A stretch of 64,000 nt of DNA from SKVR01 sp964453995 (GCA_964453995.1 CAYVQC010000012.1:1-64000), one strand, 5' to 3'; counted from the stretch's first letter, positions 36,630 to 46,254 are shown. Numbers and translations are program-made. The notes: generated by a model not told the origin, from the sequence alone.

Positions 36630-36839
36630 ATGAAAGTTCTTGGAATCATACTTATCGTGTTGGGATTACTATTTGCAATTTTTACGGGTGTTACTTTCCA
36701 ACAGGAAGAACCTGTTCTGGAAATTGGAAATGTTGAAGTAACACAAGAAGAAGAACACGAAGTAAACTGGACTCCCTGGCTGGGAGTAGCAGTAATTGTT
36801 GTAGGCGGTGTGCTTGTTTTTGCCGGTCGCAAGAAGTAA
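36630..36839 (+). CDS. Small two-helix membrane protein
   Basis: 69 residues: membrane helix (about 3-23), an acidic loop of about 25 residues (QQEEPVLEIGNVEVTQEEEHE), a second helix (about 46-64) and a GRKK end. The pattern of two helices around an EIG-x-V/I-VT loop is common in uncharacterised stress-associated membrane proteins. It is paired with CsbD and followed by a terminator. Confidence 0.8.
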   Translation: MKVLGIILIVLGLLFAIFTGVTFQQEEPVLEIGNVEVTQEEEHEVNWTPWLGVAVIVVGGVLVFAGRKK

Positions 36840-36879
36840 TTCTGCAAAAAAATACCCTGCTTATGTCAAAGGGAAACAC

Positions 36880-36910
36880 AAAAAAAACCGGGCCTAACCC
36901 GGTTTTTTTT
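36880..36910. terminator. Bidirectional terminator
   Basis: AAAAAACCGGG / CCCGGTTTTTT with a 5-base loop, A-run before and T-run after; suits both the csbD unit and the convergent sugar transporter gene. Confidence 0.9.
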
Positions 36911-36953
36911 ATGGAAATTACTCTAAATATCCGTTTTTCTTATATCCTTTGTA

Positions 36954-38381
36954 TTATTCCTGTTCCCTGGAAATATCTTCCAGTGTGCGTCCTTTGGTTT
37001 CGGTAACAAATCTGCGAACTACAATGAAAGCCACAATGCCAAAAGCAGCATAAATACCATAAGAAATTCCAAGTCCTATGGATGCCAGCAAAACGGGGAA
37101 AGTAATGGTAATCAAGAAATTTGAGCCCCATTGCACCAACCCGGCAACGGCCAGCGCGGCACCCCTGAATTTGTTGGAAAACATTTCACCCAACATTACC
37201 CACATAATGGGACCCCAGGTAAATGCAAAGAAAGCAATGTATCCATTGGCGGCCAGCAAGGCGAGTATTCCACTTCTGCCGCCCATTTCTATTCCATCAG
37301 CAGCATCGCTGGCGCCAAAGGCAAAAATAATCGCCAGCAAACCAAGCATTACCGCCTGGCCCAAAGCTCCTATCATCAGCAATGGTTTTCGTCCTACTTT
37401 GTCTACCAGGTAAATCGCCACGAAAGTAAATAAAACATTTACTGACCCGCTGATCACATTGGTGAGCAATGCATCTGCTTCCTTAAAGCCAGCCGCCTGC
37501 CAAAGTACCGATCCATAATAAAACACCACGTTAATCCCGGTAAACTGCTGCAAAGCAGCAAGGGCCATTCCTACCCATATGATCGGATGTATTTTGCCGG
37601 TTTTGGAATTAACAATATCACTGAGGCGGGGTTTGCGTTCCCTCACTACAGTGTCCATGATCTCGTCAACCTGTTTCCTGGCCAGTTCAAAATTGGTAAG
37701 TTTTGCCAGTACGTCCATCGCTTTTGCGGTTTTTCCGGCAGCTACCAGGAATCTTGGCGACTCAGGAATAAACAACAGCAAGAGGAAAAACAGTGAAGCA
37801 GGAAAGATCTCAACCCAAAACATCCACTGCCAGGTTTGAAAACCCCACCAAAAATCTGCAGAGGCTCCCCCCGAAGCATTAGCAAGGTTATAATTGCTGA
37901 AAAACGCAAAGAACAAACCCAGTACAATGGCCAGTTGTTGCAGTGAGATAAGCCTTCCACGAATGTGGGGTGGAGCTATCTCACCAATATACGCTGGTGA
38001 AAGAATACTGGCAGCACCTACGGCTAGACCTCCCAAAATACGATAAATAATGAACTGGCCGGATGTGTCTGAGATACCCGAACCCCATGCACTTACTACG
38101 AATGCTGCTGCTGCTATTATCAGTACATGCTTTCTGCCATATTTATCAGCAAGTGTACCAGCAAAAAAAGCACCTGCAGCACAACCCAAAAGCATGGATG
38201 CAACACTGAAACCAATTTCTACATCATCAATGCCAAAACTTAGCTTCAATGCTCCAACGGTGCCGTTGATTACTCCGCTGTCGAAGCCAAATAAAAAGCC
38301 CCCAAGGGCAGCTACAGCAGATAAAAAAATAATGCGGGGTAAATTGGAATGCCCCTTTGTCTGATCAGAAATATTATTCAT
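36954..38381 (-). CDS. Sugar porter (MFS, SP family)
   Basis: 475 residues, 12 membrane helices. Family marks: GFDSGVINGTVGAL in helix 1, the loop motif DKYGRKHVL, RILGGLAVGAASILSPAYIGEIAPPHIRGRLISLQQ, PESPRFLV before the central loop, QQFTGINVVFYYG in helix 7 and a second DKVGRKPLL. It resembles proton-linked hexose/pentose symporters such as XylE and GalP. Divergently transcribed from the isomerase/oxidoreductase operon, with 262 bases between, so it may import the sugar that operon releases. Confidence 0.92.
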   Translation of the reverse strand: MNNISDQTKGHSNLPRIIFLSAVAALGGFLFGFDSGVINGTVGALKLSFGIDDVEIGFSVASMLLGCAAGAFFAGTLADKYGRKHVLIIAAAAFVVSAWGSGISDTSGQFIIYRILGGLAVGAASILSPAYIGEIAPPHIRGRLISLQQLAIVLGLFFAFFSNYNLANASGGASADFWWGFQTWQWMFWVEIFPASLFFLLLLFIPESPRFLVAAGKTAKAMDVLAKLTNFELARKQVDEIMDTVVRERKPRLSDIVNSKTGKIHPIIWVGMALAALQQFTGINVVFYYGSVLWQAAGFKEADALLTNVISGSVNVLFTFVAIYLVDKVGRKPLLMIGALGQAVMLGLLAIIFAFGASDAADGIEMGGRSGILALLAANGYIAFFAFTWGPIMWVMLGEMFSNKFRGAALAVAGLVQWGSNFLITITFPVLLASIGLGISYGIYAAFGIVAFIVVRRFVTETKGRTLEDISREQE

Positions 38382-38593
38382 AATTCTAAAACGGATTAGT
38401 TATTAAAATAAACCATAAAATCAGCCAGGCTTTACACTACGATTGCATGCAGAACCACCTTAAAAATGGGACTTTTACGAACCTTGCCTGTTTAAGGTTT
38501 GTAAATATAGGATAATTTTTTCTCCACTGCAGAAATACAGTGCAATTTCACCTTTAAATGAGTAAATTTCCTTCCTTTTTTGGGTAATTCTTG

Positions 38594-38601
38594 TAAATTT
38601 G
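38594..38601 (+). promoter_or_regulatory. -7 element of the isomerase/oxidoreductase operon
   Basis: TAAATTTG, exact TAnnTTTG, 43 bases before the first gene. No good -33 element at the usual distance, so an activator may be needed. Confidence 0.4.
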
Positions 38602-38643
38602 ACCAAAAGTTTGACAGGCATCCCACAATAAACTTAACTTGCT

Positions 38644-39516
38644 ATGAAAAACACAAACAGGATACCCCTTCAAAGGCTCTTTCTTTTGACGGGACTAATT
38701 TTTTTGGGACAATTTCTTATGGCTTGCAACGAAAAAGAAACAACAGAAAAATACATCGGAATCCAGCTCTGGTCAGTAAGAAATGCCATGAACGAGAATC
38801 CTGAAAATACACTGCAGGCATTGGGTGAAATGGGATATGCATTTGTGGAAGCAGCCGGCTATAACAACGGGAAATTTTACGGGATGGATCCCCAGGTTTT
38901 TCGTGAGCTGGTAAATGCCCATGGAATGGATTTTCTCAGCTCACATGTTATGTTGCCTATTGAGGGAATGGATGAGGGGGAGATCATGCAGTGGTGGCAA
39001 ACATGTATTGATGCTCACCAAAAAGCAGGTGTAAAATACCTTGTGCAAGCCGCAATGGGGGGTGAAGCATCACAAAACATTGAAGCTCTTGATCGCTACA
39101 TTGAAATGTTCAATACGGTTGGAGAAATGGCACAGGAAGCAGGTATTAAGTTTGGCTTTCACAACCATGCTGTGGAGTTTCAAACAATTGACGGGCAGGT
39201 GATTATGGACCGTATGCTTCAAAATACCAATCCCGACTATGTCTTTTTCCAGCTTGACCTTTACTGGATAAATCAAGGAGGTGCCGATCCTGTGGATTAC
39301 TTCCAAAAATATCCCGGCAGGTTTGCCCTTTGGCATGTAAAGGATCAGGCAGAACTGGGAGCCAGTGGCCAGATAAATTTTGAAAGAATATTTAATGCCG
39401 CTGATCAATCGGGAATGGAATACCTGGTAGTAGAAGTGGAAAATTACAATTACAACCCATTGGAAAGCGTCAGGATAAGCCTTGACTATCTTATCGATGC
39501 CGATTTTGTGCAATGA
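38644..39516 (+). CDS. Sugar isomerase/epimerase-like lipoprotein (TIM barrel)
   Basis: 290 residues. A lipoprotein signal ends FLMA-C at about Cys29, followed by NEKETTE, which could allow surface display. The barrel begins IGIQLWSVRNAM and carries the likely metal ligands and active-site segments FGFHNHAVEF, FQLDLYWINQGGADP, FALWHVKD and VVEVENYN of the AP_endonuc_2/xylose-isomerase superfamily. Envelope members of this group next to Gfo/Idh/MocA and DUF1080 genes have been reported to act on 3-keto-glycosides as lyases or isomerases, so that is the preferred role; it is inferred from context. Confidence 0.82.
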   Translation: MKNTNRIPLQRLFLLTGLIFLGQFLMACNEKETTEKYIGIQLWSVRNAMNENPENTLQALGEMGYAFVEAAGYNNGKFYGMDPQVFRELVNAHGMDFLSSHVMLPIEGMDEGEIMQWWQTCIDAHQKAGVKYLVQAAMGGEASQNIEALDRYIEMFNTVGEMAQEAGIKFGFHNHAVEFQTIDGQVIMDRMLQNTNPDYVFFQLDLYWINQGGADPVDYFQKYPGRFALWHVKDQAELGASGQINFERIFNAADQSGMEYLVVEVENYNYNPLESVRISLDYLIDADFVQ

Positions 39517-39605
39517 TATACTGCCGGCTTTTTCACCAGGAATCTTTCTTTGAAATTAGTTTGAAATACTACACTTACCAACAATAAAACTGAACATAAC
39601 CCAAT

Positions 39606-40088
39606 ATGAACAAAAACACGTATACCCCAACCCAGCTTACCATGCTGGTGGCATTGCGGGTAGCCATAGGCTGGCACCTGATGTACGAAGGAGTAGTTAA
39701 GATAATGCAGCCCTCATGGTCATCCTATGCTTACCTGATGGACAGCAAAGGGTGGTTCTCAGGACTATTCCAGGGCATGGCTGCCAACCCCGGTTTAATG
39801 GAGGTAGTAGACTTTCTCAATGTATGGGGTCTCACTCTTGCTGGCTTTGGCCTCATTGTCGGAATCTTTGCCAACGTATCAAAGATTGTGGCAATGATCA
39901 TGCTCCTGTTTTACTTTGTTGCACACCCTCCACTGATGACAGCAGAATACTTATTCCCGGGAGAGGGAAGCTATCTTTGGGTCAATAAAAACCTGATCGA
40001 GTTGCTGGCCGTTGCCGTATTGTTTGTATTTCCCACAGCACATATCATCGGGATTGACAGATTAATTAGAAATATCAGAAAAAAATAA
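39606..40088 (+). CDS. DoxX-family membrane protein
   Basis: 160 residues, four membrane segments. The N-terminus LRVAIGWHLMYEGVVKIMQPSW and the later GLTLAGFGLIVGIFANVSKI are typical for DoxX/DoxD-like proteins, thought to be quinone-linked oxidoreductase subunits. Its TAA overlaps the ATG of the following oxidoreductase (TAATG), indicating translational coupling. In this operon it could pass electrons from the exported oxidoreductases to the quinone pool; this is inference. Confidence 0.88.
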   Translation: MNKNTYTPTQLTMLVALRVAIGWHLMYEGVVKIMQPSWSSYAYLMDSKGWFSGLFQGMAANPGLMEVVDFLNVWGLTLAGFGLIVGIFANVSKIVAMIMLLFYFVAHPPLMTAEYLFPGEGSYLWVNKNLIELLAVAVLFVFPTAHIIGIDRLIRNIRKK

Positions 40089-41683
40089 TGGACGAAAAAA
40101 CTCCCCACCAACAAAATAATGCTTCCGGTAAAGGAATAGGCAGGCGCGACCTTCTGAAAAGCCTTGCTACACTGCCCATAGCCGGTGCCCTGCTTTACGG
40201 GGCATTCCGAAAAAAACAACTGGAACACTACAAACACAACAAGCTCCTTAAAACCCTGAGCCTCGATACCGGAACCGTTGAAGCACCTGCGGTTGTAAGT
40301 CAGCGTAACGGCAACCATGAAACCTTGAGAATAGGCATTATTGGCACTGGCGGCAGAGGACTTTACCTCATGAGAGCACTGGGCTACATCCAGCCAAAAT
40401 GGATCGATGAATGGACCGAATCTGCCCGCATCAACAAGCAGGATAACAGGCTGCAGATTTACCAACAAATGGAAGATCTCAATGTGGAAATTACAGGCAT
40501 TTGCGACGTTTTTACCGTGCATCGTGATGCCGCACTCGAAGCATCTGCCAATGTTTACCGTACCGGACGTAACGGCAAAAAAGGCCAGCCAGCAAAAGTT
40601 TATAAAAACTACCGCGATTTACTTGCCGCTGATGATATTGATGCAGTGGTAATTGCTACCCCTGATCACTGGCATGCCCAAATGATTATCGACGCTGCCA
40701 ATGCCGGCAAACACATTTACGCTGAAAAACCTCTAAGCCTTACTGTCGAAGAAACCTTTGCCATTGAAAAAGCAGTAAAGGAAAACAATGTGATCTTTCA
40801 GCTCGGACACCAAAACCGCCAAATTGAGAGTCACATTAAGGCAAAAGAAGTTATTAAAAGGAACATCCTGGGAAAGATCACTATGGTGGAAACCTTTACC
40901 AACAGGAATTCACCCTGGGGGGCCTGGGTGTATGACATTCACCCTGATACCAATCCACAAAATGTTGACTGGAAACAGTTCCTGGGCAGTGCCCCCGATC
41001 ATCCCTTCAGCCCCGAAAGATTCTTCCGCTGGCGCTGCTGGTGGGACTACAGCACTGGCCTAACCGGTGATCTTTTTACCCATGAATATGATGTGGTAAA
41101 CCAGGTTCTTGAAGTAGGAATCCCCGATAGTGCTGCCGCAACAGGGGGTATCTATTATTGGAAGGATGGCCGGGAAGTGCCCGATGTGCTACATGTAAGC
41201 TATGAATTCGAAAAACTGGAGCTCAACCTGCTTTACAGCGCTACCCTGGCCAACAGCCAGCACCGTAAAAAAACATTCTTCGGTCACGATGCCTATATGG
41301 AGCTCGACAACGACCTGGTGGTCTATGCCGACCGCGACTCTACCCGCTTCAGAGAAGCCATTGAAGATGGCGTGGTTCCTACACAATCACCCATGATTAC
41401 CCACGTTCCCGGAAGAGGAAGCATTGATGCCATCTCCTCTCCCACTGAGCAATATTTTGCCCAGAGGGGATTGTTGTATACCTACCGGGCCGGTCAGCAG
41501 GTAGATACAGCCCACCTTCACATAAAAGAATGGATCGATGGAATCAGGAAAGGCACACCGGTAAGTTGCGGCATAAAAGAATCAGTAGATGAGGCTATTA
41601 CAGCTCATCTGGGTACCATATCTTACCGCAACCAGAAAAAGGTTTTCTGGGATAAAGACAAAAAAGAAATTGTTTTCGGATAA
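40088..41683 (+). CDS. Gfo/Idh/MocA oxidoreductase, Tat-exported (first)
   Basis: 531 residues. A twin-arginine signal (GRRDLLKSLATLPIAGALL, about residues 18-36) indicates export in folded form with bound cofactor. The Rossmann domain begins RIGIIGTGGRGLYLM (about 81-95) and contains DAVVIATPDHWHAQMIIDA and the hallmark EKP in AEKPLSLTVEE; the C-terminal beta-sheet domain follows. It probably oxidises a sugar hydroxyl (often C3) using tightly bound NAD(P). It is translationally coupled to DoxX and followed by a second family member, so they may work on different anomers or in opposite directions. Confidence 0.92.
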   Translation: MDEKTPHQQNNASGKGIGRRDLLKSLATLPIAGALLYGAFRKKQLEHYKHNKLLKTLSLDTGTVEAPAVVSQRNGNHETLRIGIIGTGGRGLYLMRALGYIQPKWIDEWTESARINKQDNRLQIYQQMEDLNVEITGICDVFTVHRDAALEASANVYRTGRNGKKGQPAKVYKNYRDLLAADDIDAVVIATPDHWHAQMIIDAANAGKHIYAEKPLSLTVEETFAIEKAVKENNVIFQLGHQNRQIESHIKAKEVIKRNILGKITMVETFTNRNSPWGAWVYDIHPDTNPQNVDWKQFLGSAPDHPFSPERFFRWRCWWDYSTGLTGDLFTHEYDVVNQVLEVGIPDSAAATGGIYYWKDGREVPDVLHVSYEFEKLELNLLYSATLANSQHRKKTFFGHDAYMELDNDLVVYADRDSTRFREAIEDGVVPTQSPMITHVPGRGSIDAISSPTEQYFAQRGLLYTYRAGQQVDTAHLHIKEWIDGIRKGTPVSCGIKESVDEAITAHLGTISYRNQKKVFWDKDKKEIVFG

Positions 41684-41757
41684 CGGCATAGTGCATGAAT
41701 GCCAGAATCCCGAAGGCTTTACGGATCAATCATATATTAACTAAAACCCAATAAACA

Positions 41758-43233
41758 ATGAAAGAACAAATCTCCAGAAGAAAGTTTATCGGCAATTCAG
41801 CGATGGCCGCTGCAGGGTTTACCATATTACCCAGCACGGTAATCAGCGGACTGGGGCATAAGGCTCCCAGCGATAAGCTGAACATTGCCGGTGTGGGTGT
41901 GGGTGGAAAAGGTTTCCGCCTGATGCGGGATATGCAATCAGAAAACATCGTAGCCCTCTGCGATGTAGACTGGCGCTATGCCAAAGGTTGCTTTGACTAT
42001 TTCCCCAAAGCAAAAAAATACTGGGACTGGCGTAAGATGTATGATGAAATGATCGACGATATTGACGCAGTGGTAGTTGCCACAGCCGACCATACCCATG
42101 CTGCCATCGCTGCCCATGCCATGGTATTGGGAAAACATGTTTACGTTGAGAAGCCCCTCACCCATAGCGTTTATGAATCGCGGCTGCTTACCCGGCTGGC
42201 TGATGAGTACAAAGTGGCTACATCCATGGGCAACCAGGGCGCTTCCGGAGAAGGTGTAAACCTCATTTGTGAGTGGTTATGGAATGATGAGATCGGTGAA
42301 GTGACAAAAGTTGAAGCCTTTACCGACCGGCCTATCTGGCCCCAGGGCCTCAACACACCTACTGAGGTAATGCGCGTTCCTGATACCCTCAACTGGGATC
42401 TTTTTGTAGGACCCGCTCCCATGCGCCCCTACCATGAGATTTATACCCCGTGGAATTTCCGTGGCTGGTGGGATTATGGCACCGGTGCCCTGGGTGATAT
42501 GGCCTGTCATATTCTTCACCCTGTTTTCAAGGGCCTCAAATTGGGGTATCCTACCCGCGTGCAGGGAAGCTCAACGCTCTTGTTGAAGGATTCTGCCCCA
42601 CAGGCCGAAAAAGTAAGGATCATTTTTCCCGAAAGAAACCCCGGCAGCGATGTAAAAATTGCCCTGCCCGAGGTGGAAGTTACCTGGTATGATGGTGGTC
42701 TGAGGCCGGTTATGCCCGACGGCTGGCCCGCCGGTCGCAATATGAATGACGATGGTGGAGGGGTTATTTTCCACGGCACCAAAGACACACTCGTATGTGG
42801 TTGTTATGGCCGCCGTCCATGGCTGCTGTCAGGACGGGTGCCTGATGTTCCCAAAACACTAAGGAGAGTAGAACTTTCGCATGAAATGGACTGGGTTAGG
42901 GCATGCAAGGAACCGGCAAATGACAGGACCGAAACCGCATCTCCATTCTCAGAAGCAGGCCCGTTTAACGAAATGGTGGTAATGGGCGTTCTGGCTGTGC
43001 GCTTACAGGATCTTCACAAAGAATTGGAATGGGATGGACAAAACATGCAGTTTACCAATATCGGAGATGATGAATCCTTCAGGATCGTAATCGAGGATGG
43101 CTTTAAAATTACCGATGGCCACCCCACCTTCGACAAAGACCTTACCGACCCCGTTAATGCAAAAGCTTTTGCAGCAGAATTAATACAACATACATACAGG
43201 CAGGGATGGGACCTGCCCCCAATGCCTAGATAA
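41758..43233 (+). CDS. Gfo/Idh/MocA oxidoreductase, Tat-exported (second)
   Basis: 491 residues. The N-terminus ISRRKFIGNSAMAAAGF is a clear Tat signal. The Rossmann motif is LNIAGVGVGGKGFRLM (about 40-55), followed by VVVATADHTHAAIAAHAM and VYVEKPLTHSVYE with the EKP motif. The C-terminal domain includes PWNFRGWWDYGTGALGDMACH, a segment shared with other exported members of the family. Expected to be a periplasmic sugar or glycoside dehydrogenase. It lies 74 bases after its paralogue; the two share the fold but differ clearly in sequence. Confidence 0.92.
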   Translation: MKEQISRRKFIGNSAMAAAGFTILPSTVISGLGHKAPSDKLNIAGVGVGGKGFRLMRDMQSENIVALCDVDWRYAKGCFDYFPKAKKYWDWRKMYDEMIDDIDAVVVATADHTHAAIAAHAMVLGKHVYVEKPLTHSVYESRLLTRLADEYKVATSMGNQGASGEGVNLICEWLWNDEIGEVTKVEAFTDRPIWPQGLNTPTEVMRVPDTLNWDLFVGPAPMRPYHEIYTPWNFRGWWDYGTGALGDMACHILHPVFKGLKLGYPTRVQGSSTLLLKDSAPQAEKVRIIFPERNPGSDVKIALPEVEVTWYDGGLRPVMPDGWPAGRNMNDDGGGVIFHGTKDTLVCGCYGRRPWLLSGRVPDVPKTLRRVELSHEMDWVRACKEPANDRTETASPFSEAGPFNEMVVMGVLAVRLQDLHKELEWDGQNMQFTNIGDDESFRIVIEDGFKITDGHPTFDKDLTDPVNAKAFAAELIQHTYRQGWDLPPMPR

Positions 43234-43339
43234 AATACTATTGTCAAACCCGGCAGGTGCAACATGGGGCAATCTCCATGAATTAAGATATGGAGTTAAG
43301 CCAGTTCCATGTTCATACTGCCATAAAACAAGTAAACAT

Positions 43340-44113
43340 ATGAGAAATGTAAAATTTATCGCAGTATTGCTGAGCATGTTTGCTGCAGGGGGCCTTTTGA
43401 GCTCTTGCGGACCAGCTAACCAGCAGCAGGAAGAAACGGAGGAAACAGCTATGAATACACTTACACCCCAGGAAACGGAAGATGGTTTCTTCCTCCTGTT
43501 TGATGGTGAATCTTTTGAAGGATGGCGAGGCTATAACAAGGAAGCATTCCCGGCAGAAGGATGGATCATTGAAGAAGGAGCACTAAAGGTAACTGGCGCC
43601 GGAACAGGAGAAGCAGGCGGACAAGGTGGAGATATTATTTATGACCGCAAGTTCCTGGACTTTCATCTGAAACTGGAATGGAAAGTATCACCTGGCGGTA
43701 ACAGCGGTATTTTCTACCTGGGCCAGGAAATAGAAGGCGAGCCAATCTGGAAATCAGCACCCGAGATGCAGATCCTGGATAACGAAAAACATATTGATGC
43801 CAATCTGGGCGTTGATGGAAACCGCCAGGCAGGCTCTCTTTATGACCTCATTCCTGCCGATCCGCAAAACGCAAAGCCCGCCGGCGAATGGAACCTGGCC
43901 GAAGTTCTTGTTTACAGAGGCACCGTGGTGCATAAGCAAAACGGTGAGGTTGTACTTGAATATCACCTGGGTACTCCAGACTGGGAAGAGAAAGTAGCAA
44001 ACAGCAAGTTTGCCGATTTTCCATGGTTTGGCAAATATGAGCCAGGCTATATCTCCCTGCAGGATCATGGCGATGATGTGTGGTTCAGAAATATTCGCAT
44101 CAAGGAATTATAA
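43340..44113 (+). CDS. DUF1080 lipoprotein (3-keto-disaccharide hydrolase type)
   Basis: 257 residues from ATG 43340; the frame is open upstream but this start gives a lipoprotein signal (about 1-22, LLSS-C). One DUF1080 jelly-roll domain (about 50-257): DGFFLLFDGESFEGWRGY, GGDIIYDRKFLDFHLKLEWK, GNSGIFYLG, SAPEMQILDN and a final GYISLQDHGDDVWFRNIRI. The family, once described only as laminin-G-like, is now associated with hydrolysis of 3-keto-glycosides. As the last gene of the operon with two dehydrogenases and an isomerase-like protein, that role is consistent. A terminator follows. Confidence 0.87.
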   Translation: MRNVKFIAVLLSMFAAGGLLSSCGPANQQQEETEETAMNTLTPQETEDGFFLLFDGESFEGWRGYNKEAFPAEGWIIEEGALKVTGAGTGEAGGQGGDIIYDRKFLDFHLKLEWKVSPGGNSGIFYLGQEIEGEPIWKSAPEMQILDNEKHIDANLGVDGNRQAGSLYDLIPADPQNAKPAGEWNLAEVLVYRGTVVHKQNGEVVLEYHLGTPDWEEKVANSKFADFPWFGKYEPGYISLQDHGDDVWFRNIRIKEL

Positions 44114-44135
44114 AAAGCAATCACTTGAACTTTTG

Positions 44136-44168
44136 AAAAGGAAGGTTAACCAGCCTTCCTTTTTTTTA
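44136..44168 (+). terminator. Terminator after the DUF1080 gene
   Basis: AAAAGGAAGG / CCTTCCTTTT with an 8-base loop and a T-run. Confidence 0.9.
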
Positions 44169-44295
44169 TCCTTTAGCCCCATCCAATACCGGCAAAAAAT
44201 ACTTCGTGATCTATTCCGCAACAAGAAAAATGTACACCAGAAAACAACACTTACATTGAATCACCCTGATGGAATACGGTCAAAACTTTTACCCA

Positions 44296-44330
44296 CAAAA
44301 AAACCCGGATTAAAAAATAACCCGGGTTAG
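44296..44330 (-). terminator. Terminator of the glucan PUL
   Basis: On the minus strand AACCCGG / CCGGGTT flanks an AT-rich loop and is followed by seven T. It ends the leftward locus. The interval 44169-44295 between the two terminators holds no gene. Confidence 0.85.
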
Positions 44331-44353
44331 ATAATACTATACTCAGATAATGC

Positions 44354-46162
44354 TTAATACACCATTAGTTTCTGAGAAACAGTTACACCTTTATTGACAA
44401 CCCTTACCAGGTAAATCCCTTTGGCAAGGCCGGAGACATCAAATGTTACCCGATCCTGTACGTTCACTTCTTGCTGGATCATGCTACCGGTAATGTCATA
44501 TAAACCAACTACTGATCCTGCCTCTGCAGAAACACTGACAGATTCATTGGCCGGATTAGGGAATAAGGTAAAAGTACCGGTATGGCCGCCCGCCACATCG
44601 TCTATTGATGTTGGGGCACTGCCAACACTGATCTCACCAAAGTATATCACGATATCCTCTTCCAGGGTAAGCGGATCTTCAAAATCGGGCATGAAAGCAA
44701 TGATGGGATATTCGCCATCTGCCTCGGGGAAATGGAATACCATGGTTTCCCATTCTTCAACCAGGGTTTGCGGTTCCATCGATTCAAGCTCAAAAGTACC
44801 ACCAGGACCTCCTTCAACTTTAAACTTTACGGGGCTTAGACGTGGCTTCCACACCTTCACATAAACATACTTATTTTCGGTAAGATCGACGGTTTCTGGC
44901 AGAGTAGACCAGAATCCACCCCATGGTACACCATGCATGCTGCGGTGGAATTGAACCACATACGGAGCAGGATTGGCATCACTTTGATCAGGATTCGGTA
45001 CGATCTTGAAGTGGCTATCATCTTCTTCTCCTCCCGACATAATATTCATGGGAATAAATTCAAAATCTTCAACCATATACCCGTTTTCATTCATTTTAGA
45101 ATTTGCAGGCAGAGAAACTACAGGAGTAATAAGCCAGTTATCAGGAAAAAGGACAGTACCATCATCCCAAGACCGGCTCAGCATATAGCCATCTTCTTCG
45201 AACTGGTCAAAGTACCAATTGTTACCATCTTCATCAGCATCCACGGCCTGCCATCCTTCGGGCAGCCAGCCAGAACCGTCTTCATGGTCAATACCGCTGG
45301 TAAAATCTTCTTCGAAGAGTACAGTCTCAGTGACCTTCTCATCAAGCGTTACCTGGTAGATTTTTACGTCGAATAGTACCAGACGATCCTTGTCACTGAT
45401 ATTGTGGTGTCTGAAAGTAACATGGATATCTTCACCGGCGTAGTCAGAAATATCAATCTCTCTGGGTTGGTATTGCCAGTTGGGTACATCCGTTGGTAAT
45501 GTTTCCTCAAATACCATGGTGAAATCCTCCGGGGCGGTGCCGGTTGTTGATATCCAAACACTGTAGTACTCGTCGCGGAAGGTTTCAGTATTGGCCGCTG
45601 AGCCAATATTCCAGGAAAGAAAGATACCTTCCTCTGGTTCTGCCGGCGGACCTCCTACCCTGATGTTGTCAAAATAGATCATGATGTCTTCTTCATGCTC
45701 AACGGTTTCGGGGAAGTCAGGGAAGAAAGTGATCACCTCGAAAAGTCCATCCTGGTCGGAGAAGTCGAAAACCAAAGTTTCCCATTCGTTTACTTTTGTT
45801 TGGGGATACATGCTTGGCAATTCAACGTCTTCGCCACTATTGGGTTCCAGCTTAAAAACTACCGGACTGATAACGGGCTTCCATACATCAACATACACAT
45901 ACTTGTGTTCAGTAAGATCGAGGGGTTCAGGTAGTTCGGAATAGAATCCGGCCCATGGCATGCCATCGGCTCCACGCCTGAACTCTACCACATAGTTACT
46001 TGTATTACCCACCATGTCGGGATTGGGTACCACGTGCATATAGCCATTTGCACCAGCCTCAAACCAATTCAGGGTAATGTGCTGCCAGTCTTCAATGACC
46101 TGAGCGCGGGAGAACCCGGCAAAGACCAGTGCCAGCGCTACTAAGATTGTAAATTTTCTCAT
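44354..46162 (-). CDS. T9SS-secreted protein with duplicated binding-like modules
   Basis: 602 residues. Signal peptide 1-20. Two copies of a ~150-residue module (A1 about 22-170, A2 about 362-514) share HFKIVPNPD/MHVVPNPD, KYVYVxVWKPxxSPVxFK, EWETxVFxF and IYFxxIxVG; the pattern resembles CBM11/CIA30-like beta-sandwiches. Between them lie the two halves of a cleaved-adhesin domain in reverse order (second half about 181-270, first half about 281-356). A T9SS sorting domain ends the protein (about 528-602). No catalytic residues are recognised. As the last gene of the beta-1,2-glucan locus it may bind glycan at the cell surface; this is inferred. Confidence 0.82.
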   Translation of the reverse strand: MRKFTILVALALVFAGFSRAQVIEDWQHITLNWFEAGANGYMHVVPNPDMVGNTSNYVVEFRRGADGMPWAGFYSELPEPLDLTEHKYVYVDVWKPVISPVVFKLEPNSGEDVELPSMYPQTKVNEWETLVFDFSDQDGLFEVITFFPDFPETVEHEEDIMIYFDNIRVGGPPAEPEEGIFLSWNIGSAANTETFRDEYYSVWISTTGTAPEDFTMVFEETLPTDVPNWQYQPREIDISDYAGEDIHVTFRHHNISDKDRLVLFDVKIYQVTLDEKVTETVLFEEDFTSGIDHEDGSGWLPEGWQAVDADEDGNNWYFDQFEEDGYMLSRSWDDGTVLFPDNWLITPVVSLPANSKMNENGYMVEDFEFIPMNIMSGGEEDDSHFKIVPNPDQSDANPAPYVVQFHRSMHGVPWGGFWSTLPETVDLTENKYVYVKVWKPRLSPVKFKVEGGPGGTFELESMEPQTLVEEWETMVFHFPEADGEYPIIAFMPDFEDPLTLEEDIVIYFGEISVGSAPTSIDDVAGGHTGTFTLFPNPANESVSVSAEAGSVVGLYDITGSMIQQEVNVQDRVTFDVSGLAKGIYLVRVVNKGVTVSQKLMVY

Positions 46163-46254
46163 AGTTTTTGAATTTTGGGTTTGTAATTAATTTGCTTCAT
46201 TATCAATCTGATGTTGGGTTTATTATTACGCAGCATCTTCATTGACAATATCAT

